Shown here: positions 32,571 to 37,263 of the stretch, in pieces | Layout of the letters: each line of letters starts with the position of its first letter | Numbering within the stretch: position 1 is the stretch's first letter | Assembly: GCA_019118605.1 (NCBI GenBank) | Contig: DWYP01000045.1 | Span: 1 to 37,263, forward strand | Direction: 5' to 3' | DNA: 37,263 nt | From: Candidatus Alistipes faecavium | Lineage (GTDB): Bacteria > Bacteroidota > Bacteroidia > Bacteroidales > Rikenellaceae | Notes under the pieces: model-generated | Database searches by the model: none | The model's input: the letters and a program-made list of their open reading frames with translations, nothing else | Told to the model about the DNA's origin: nothing | Program-made: the position numbers and the translations under genes

Positions 32571-33734
<1,164 letters not shown>

Positions 33735-33794
33735 TTACGTAGATAGCAAATTTCAGGCGAAGATAGGAAAAAGCGTGCGGGCGACCTAAAAAAG

Positions 33795-33825
33795 TTTGCG
33801 AATATAGTTTTTTTTTATATATTTG
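33795..33825 (+). promoter_or_regulatory. oxyR promoter, TTTG-N19-TATATTTG
   Basis: The best textbook Bacteroidota promoter in the window: -33 TTTG at 33795-33798, 19-nt spacer, -7 TATATTTG at 33818-33825, 22 nt before the ATG. Confidence 0.82.
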
Positions 33826-33847
33826 TCCTTTGAAATAGTTGCCTGTT

Positions 33848-34747
33848 ATGACTATAATCCAACTTGAATATTTGTTGGCCGTAGCCAACTGCGGCAGTTT
33901 TTCGCAGGCCGCCGAACATTGTTTCGTGACGCAGCCCTCGCTGAGCATGCAGGTCAAGTCGCTCGAGGAGGAGCTGGGGGTGGTGCTTCTCGACCGGTCG
34001 AAGAAACCGGTGATTCCTACCGAGGCGGGGGAGGTTGTCCTCGAGCAGGCGCGGGAGACGCTGCGGGCCTACAACGGGATCAAGGAGGCCGTTGCGGCGC
34101 TCAAGGGCGAGACTTCGGGGAAGCTGCGCCTGGGCGTGATTCCTACGATTGCGCCCTACCTGCTTCACAAGTTCATCCCGGCCTTCGTGTGCGACTTCCC
34201 GAAGGTCGAGCTGGAGATCTCGGAGATGATCACGGCCGACATCGTCGAGGCGCTGAAGCGCGACCGGATCGACGCGGCGCTGGTGGCGAGCGGCACATGC
34301 GGGGAGGGGATCCTCGAGCAGGAGCTTTTCAACGACCGCTTCTACGCCTACGTGTCGCCGGAGAACCCGCTCTATGAGCGGCAGAACATCCGCATCGAGG
34401 ACATCGACCTCAAGGATCTTGTGATCCTGAGTCCGGGCAACTGTATGCGCGACCAGATCATCGAGCTGTGCCAGGCGCGCCGCACGATGCCCGCGCACTA
34501 CTCCTTCGAGTCGGGATCCCTGGACACGCTGATGCGCATCGTCGACTGCACGCAGTGCCTGACGATCATCCCGGAGATGGCGATCGAATACATCCCGGCG
34601 GACCACCGCGACCGGTTGAAGACGCTGGCCAAGGGGGCGATGTCGCGGAAGATCGCCGTCGCGGTGCGCCGCACCTATGTCAAGGGTACGATCATCCGTG
34701 CGCTGACCGACACGATCCTGACGTACGCCTCGCCCGAGAAGGCGTGA
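33848..34747 (+). CDS. oxyR: OxyR, hydrogen peroxide-sensing LysR-type regulator
   Basis: 299 residues. N-terminal winged helix (MTIIQLEYLLAVANCGSFSQAAEHCFVTQPSLSMQ in family layout) and a C-terminal sensor domain. From the ATG at 33848 the redox pair falls at Cys199 and Cys208 (GNCMRDQIIELC), the same numbers and spacing as E. coli OxyR, which supports this start over the upstream TTG. An additional CxxC, Cys234-Cys237 (VDCTQCL), is not part of the classical pair. Expected to activate peroxide-defence genes on oxidation; none lies next to it. Followed by two repeat arrays and no clear terminator. Confidence 0.94.
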   Translation: MTIIQLEYLLAVANCGSFSQAAEHCFVTQPSLSMQVKSLEEELGVVLLDRSKKPVIPTEAGEVVLEQARETLRAYNGIKEAVAALKGETSGKLRLGVIPTIAPYLLHKFIPAFVCDFPKVELEISEMITADIVEALKRDRIDAALVASGTCGEGILEQELFNDRFYAYVSPENPLYERQNIRIEDIDLKDLVILSPGNCMRDQIIELCQARRTMPAHYSFESGSLDTLMRIVDCTQCLTIIPEMAIEYIPADHRDRLKTLAKGAMSRKIAVAVRRTYVKGTIIRALTDTILTYASPEKA

Positions 34748-34792
34748 TTCCCTCGGAGGGGCGGGTCTGCCTTTCCGGTTCGGGAGCGAATG

Positions 34793-34945
34793 GCCCGGCC
34801 GCGAGCTTCTATTTCGGGCCGCCGACTGCCTCTATTTTTTTTTGCCGCCGAGAGCCTCATATTTTGGGGGCCGCCGACTGCCGTTATTTTGTCCCGGCCG
34901 AGTGTCGTTATATTTTTTGCCGCCGACTGCCCCCCCCCGCCGGTG
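34793..34945. repeat. 26-bp tandem repeat downstream of oxyR
   Basis: GCCGCCGACTGCC or close variants followed by an AT-rich half (TATTTTTT) at 34818, 34844, 34870, about 34895 and 34919, with a decayed copy near 34793. The last copy runs into a stretch of nine C. Non-coding on both strands. Confidence 0.85.
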
Positions 34946-34997
34946 GCCTTTAAAATTTTTTCCGTTGACCGCAGGCAATCCCTGGCCTCCGGACGGA

Positions 34998-35160
34998 AGC
35001 CCCTCTTCTTTCCCTTCCGTCCGCCTCATCCGCCCCTTGTCCCCTCTGCTCCCCTTCCGTCCGCTTCATCCGCCCCTTGTCCCCTCTTCTTTCCCTTCCG
35101 CCCGCCTCATCCGCCCCTTGCCCCCTCTGCTCCCTTTCCGTCCGCCTCTCCGCTCCTATC
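34998..35160. repeat. ~41-bp C/T-rich tandem repeat upstream of rsfS
   Basis: Four units of CTTCCGTCCGCCTCATCCG plus CCCCTTGTCCCCTCTGCTC-type sequence; the TTCCG landmark falls at 35013, 35055, 35096 and 35136 (spacing 42, 41, 40). One strand is almost pure pyrimidine apart from the G of CCG and TG. With the 26-bp array it fills most of the 558-bp oxyR-rsfS gap; no gene seen. Confidence 0.85.
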
Positions 35161-35271
35161 CTTCCCCTTCCGGCGTCTCCGTGTTTTGCTCCTCCCTCGC
35201 GCAAAATGGCTTTCCCGGACTCCTTTTCCCGAATTTTGGATACGGGATTATGAATTGTGAATTCTTCTTCG

Positions 35272-35279
35272 TAACTTTG
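35272..35279 (+). promoter_or_regulatory. -7 promoter element of rsfS-ftsH
   Basis: TAACTTTG, 26 nt before the rsfS ATG, right after the repeat arrays. Confidence 0.65.
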
Positions 35280-35305
35280 CACGGTTATAGGCATCTATTT
35301 GAATT

Positions 35306-35659
35306 ATGGTAAACAAACTGATCGAAACGATCGTCAGTGCGATTGAAGATAAAAAAGGCAAGAATATCGTATCGTTGGACCTCTCGGGCTTCGACGGGGC
35401 CATCTGCTCGAACTTCGTGGTCTGCAACGCGGACTCCACGACGCAGGTCGCGGCCATCGCCGACGGCATCGAGGAGAAGGTGCGCGAGACCCTCGGCGAG
35501 AAGGTCTGGCGCATCGAAGGGCAGCAGAACGCCGTGTGGATCGCCATGGACTACGTCGACGTCGTGGTGCACATCTTCCAGACGGAACTCCGCAGCTTCT
35601 ACCGGCTCGAGGAACTCTGGGCCGATGCCCCGATGGTCAAGTACGAATACGAAGAGTAA
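35306..35659 (+). CDS. rsfS: Ribosomal silencing factor RsfS (Iojap/DUF143)
   Basis: 117 residues, usual length. Binds uL14 on the 50S subunit and blocks subunit joining during starvation. Visible family blocks: NIVSLDLSGFDGAICSNFVVCNADSTTQVAAIADGIEE in family order, then EGQQNAVWIAMDYVDVVVHIF and the C-terminal FYRLEELWADAP. ATG at 35306 (MVNKLIETI). Six bp before ftsH, the common Bacteroidota pairing. Confidence 0.96.
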   Translation: MVNKLIETIVSAIEDKKGKNIVSLDLSGFDGAICSNFVVCNADSTTQVAAIADGIEEKVRETLGEKVWRIEGQQNAVWIAMDYVDVVVHIFQTELRSFYRLEELWADAPMVKYEYEE

Positions 35660-35665
35660 CGGATT

Positions 35666-37263
35666 ATGACACAGAAACGCAAAAACACCAAGAATAGCAA
35701 TTCCAGGATGAACATGCCGCGGCCCTCGGGGCTGTGGATCTACGGCCTGATCGGGGCCTTCATCATCGCCTACTGGGCCTTCACGCCGTCGAACAACACT
35801 CCGGTTCCGAGCGACTGGGCCACCGTCGGGGAGATGGTCCGCTCGGGCGATGTCGAGAAGATCGAGATCATCAACCGCGACGAGGCGCAGGTCTACCTGC
35901 GCGAGGAGGCCGTTGCGCGCTACCGCGGCGACGAGAGCGACAAACGCTTCCGGCGCATGCCCGAATCGGGCGCGCAGCTGGTCTTCACCATCGGCTCCGT
36001 GGACTCGTTCCGCGAGGATCTGAAGGCCGCCGAGGAGTTGTCGGGCCATGTCGTGCCGGTGGTCTACGAGAACCGCACCAACGACTGGACGAACATCCTT
36101 GTGAACCTCCTTCCGTGGGTCATCATCATCGGGGCCTGGTTCTTCATCATGCGGTCGATGTCGCGCGGCGGAGGCGCCGGCGGCGGGGGCGGCATCATGA
36201 ACGTCGGCAAGGCCAAGGCGCAGGTCTTCGACAAGGACAACTCCAAGCGCGTGACCTTCAAGGACGTTGCGGGCCTCGAGGAGGCGAAGGTCGAGATCAT
36301 GGAGATCGTCGACTTCCTCAAGAAGGCCGACAAATACCGCGAACTGGGTGCCAAAATCCCCAAGGGCGCGCTGCTCGTAGGCCCTCCGGGCACGGGCAAG
36401 ACGCTGTTGGCCAAGGCCGTTGCGGGCGAGGCGAACGTTCCGTTCCTCTCGATTTCGGGTTCGGACTTCGTGGAGATGTTCGTCGGCGTGGGGGCGTCTC
36501 GCGTGCGCGACCTCTTCGAGCAGGCCAAGCAGAAGGCTCCGTGCATCGTCTTCATCGACGAGATCGACGCCATCGGCCGTGCGCGCGGGAAGAATGCCGG
36601 TTTCTCGGGGAACGACGAACGCGAAAACACGCTGAACCAGCTGCTCACGGAGATGGACGGCTTCCAGACCAATACGGGTGTGATCGTGCTGGCGGCGACC
36701 AACCGCGCGGACATTCTGGACAAGGCGCTGATGCGTGCCGGGCGTTTCGACCGTCAGATCGAGGTGGGGCTTCCCGACGTGAAGGAGCGCGAGGAGATCT
36801 TCGACGTGCACCTGCGTCCGCTGAAACTCGATCCGGCGCTGGACCGCTCGTTCCTGGCGCGCCAGACCCCCGGATTCTCGGGTGCCGACATCGCGAACGT
36901 CTGCAACGAGGCGGCGCTGATTGCGGCGCGCCACAACAAGAAATATGTCTCGAAGGAGGACTTTCTGGCTGCCATCGACCGGATCATCGGAGGACTGGAA
37001 CGCAAGAACAAGATCATCACCGACGAGGAGAAGCGCGTGATCGCCTACCACGAGGCGGGCCACGCCACGGTGAGCTGGATTCTGGAAAACGCGAGTCCGC
37101 TGATCAAGGTGACGATCATTCCGCGCGGGAAGGCGCTGGGAGCGGCGTGGTACCTGCCGGAGGAGCGGCAGATCACCACGCGCGAGCAGCTGATGGACGA
37201 GCTGGCGGCGACGCTGGGCGGGCGCGTGTCGGAGCAGCTGACCTTCGGCGAGGTGTCGACCGG
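35666..37263 (+). CDS. ftsH: ATP-dependent zinc metalloprotease FtsH, 3' end cut by window edge
   Basis: Inner-membrane AAA+ protease for quality control and turnover of regulated proteins. The 532 codons present include two membrane segments (about 22-40 and 145-163) around a periplasmic domain, a Gly-rich linker ([10 protein letters not shown]), Walker A GPPGTGKT at 239-246, Walker B VFIDE at 295-299, the second region of homology ending [13 protein letters not shown] and the zinc motif HEAGH at 462-466. The family is about 640-700 residues in Bacteroidota, so the last zinc ligand and the C-terminal helices are outside. Co-transcribed with rsfS. Confidence 0.97.
   Translation, partial: MTQKRKNTKNSNSRMNMPRPSGLWIYGLIGAFIIAYWAFTPSNNTPVPSDWATVGEMVRSGDVEKIEIINRDEAQVYLREEAVARYRGDESDKRFRRMPESGAQLVFTIGSVDSFREDLKAAEELSGHVVPVVYENRTNDWTNILVNLLPWVIIIGAWFFIMRSMSRGGGAGGGGGIMNVGKAKAQVFDKDNSKRVTFKDVAGLEEAKVEIMEIVDFLKKADKYRELGAKIPKGALLVGPPGTGKTLLAKAVAGEANVPFLSISGSDFVEMFVGVGASRVRDLFEQAKQKAPCIVFIDEIDAIGRARGKNAGFSGNDERENTLNQLLTEMDGFQTNTGVIVLAATNRADILDKALMRAGRFDRQIEVGLPDVKEREEIFDVHLRPLKLDPALDRSFLARQTPGFSGADIANVCNEAALIAARHNKKYVSKEDFLAAIDRIIGGLERKNKIITDEEKRVIAYHEAGHATVSWILENASPLIKVTIIPRGKALGAAWYLPEERQITTREQLMDELAATLGGRVSEQLTFGEVST

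Noticed and set aside
34930..34938. Run of nine C as a phase-variation tract
   Set aside because: It lies in a non-coding repeat array, away from any promoter spacer or reading frame.
34793..34945. CRISPR-like array
   Set aside because: Repeat units are contiguous and imperfect with no unique spacers, and no cas genes are near.

Overview
The window is a gene-dense chromosomal segment of a GC-rich Bacteroidota, most likely an Alistipes-like member of the Rikenellaceae (inference). The evidence is recurring TAnnTTTG-type -7 promoter elements (TACCTTTG, TATCTTTG, TAACTTTG), starts that mostly lack a Shine-Dalgarno sequence, a type III glutamine synthetase, a two-subunit methylmalonyl-CoA mutase, Kdo genes (a Gram-negative envelope) and housekeeping proteins of Bacteroidota type. 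No prophage, insertion sequence, CRISPR array, tRNA or rRNA was recognised.

Layout. 1-3469 (-): methylmalonyl-CoA mutase, mutA then mutB (mutB runs off the left edge). 4001-6181 (+): glnN behind a 531-bp A-tract-rich divergent region. 6395-6586 (-): rpsU. 6684-9384 (-): murK-murQ-HhH protein, for MurNAc recycling. 9518-11814 (+): a BlaI-like repressor and a BlaR1-like M56 membrane protease, divergent from murK across a gap holding a TACAnnTGTA palindrome. 11947-13788 (-): BamA/TamA-like outer-membrane protein. 14147-18096 (-): ileS (type 2, GxHH signature) followed by a DksA/TraR-like gene with an elaborate leader. 18289-20118 (-): MsbA-like ABC exporter. 20292-23485 (-): valS and rnhA. 23605-28578 (+): lon-kdsB-kdsA-kdsD, a tight run joining Lon protease to CMP-Kdo synthesis. 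28667-29303 (-): a small membrane protein overlapping an XRE regulator. 29462-30487 (-): threonine aldolase. 30758-33713 (-): trpS and a ClC/CBS channel. 33848-34747 (+): oxyR. 35306-37263 (+): rsfS and ftsH (cut by the right edge).

Genes working together: mutAB in succinate-propionate metabolism; murK/murQ phosphorylate MurNAc and cleave its lactyl ether, and may answer to the adjacent BlaI/M56 pair; kdsD, kdsA and kdsB supply three of the four steps to CMP-Kdo (the phosphatase kdsC is not here).

The best candidates for something undescribed are (i) the BlaI/M56 pair wired to muropeptide recycling instead of a beta-lactamase, (ii) a nested hairpin or pseudoknot leader with an atypically strong Shine-Dalgarno before the DksA-like gene, (iii) a membrane-protein/XRE pair with a putative operator inside its promoter, and (iv) several unrelated GC-rich minisatellites in the intergenic gaps. 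Several long open frames antisense to the real genes are composition artefacts and are not listed as genes.
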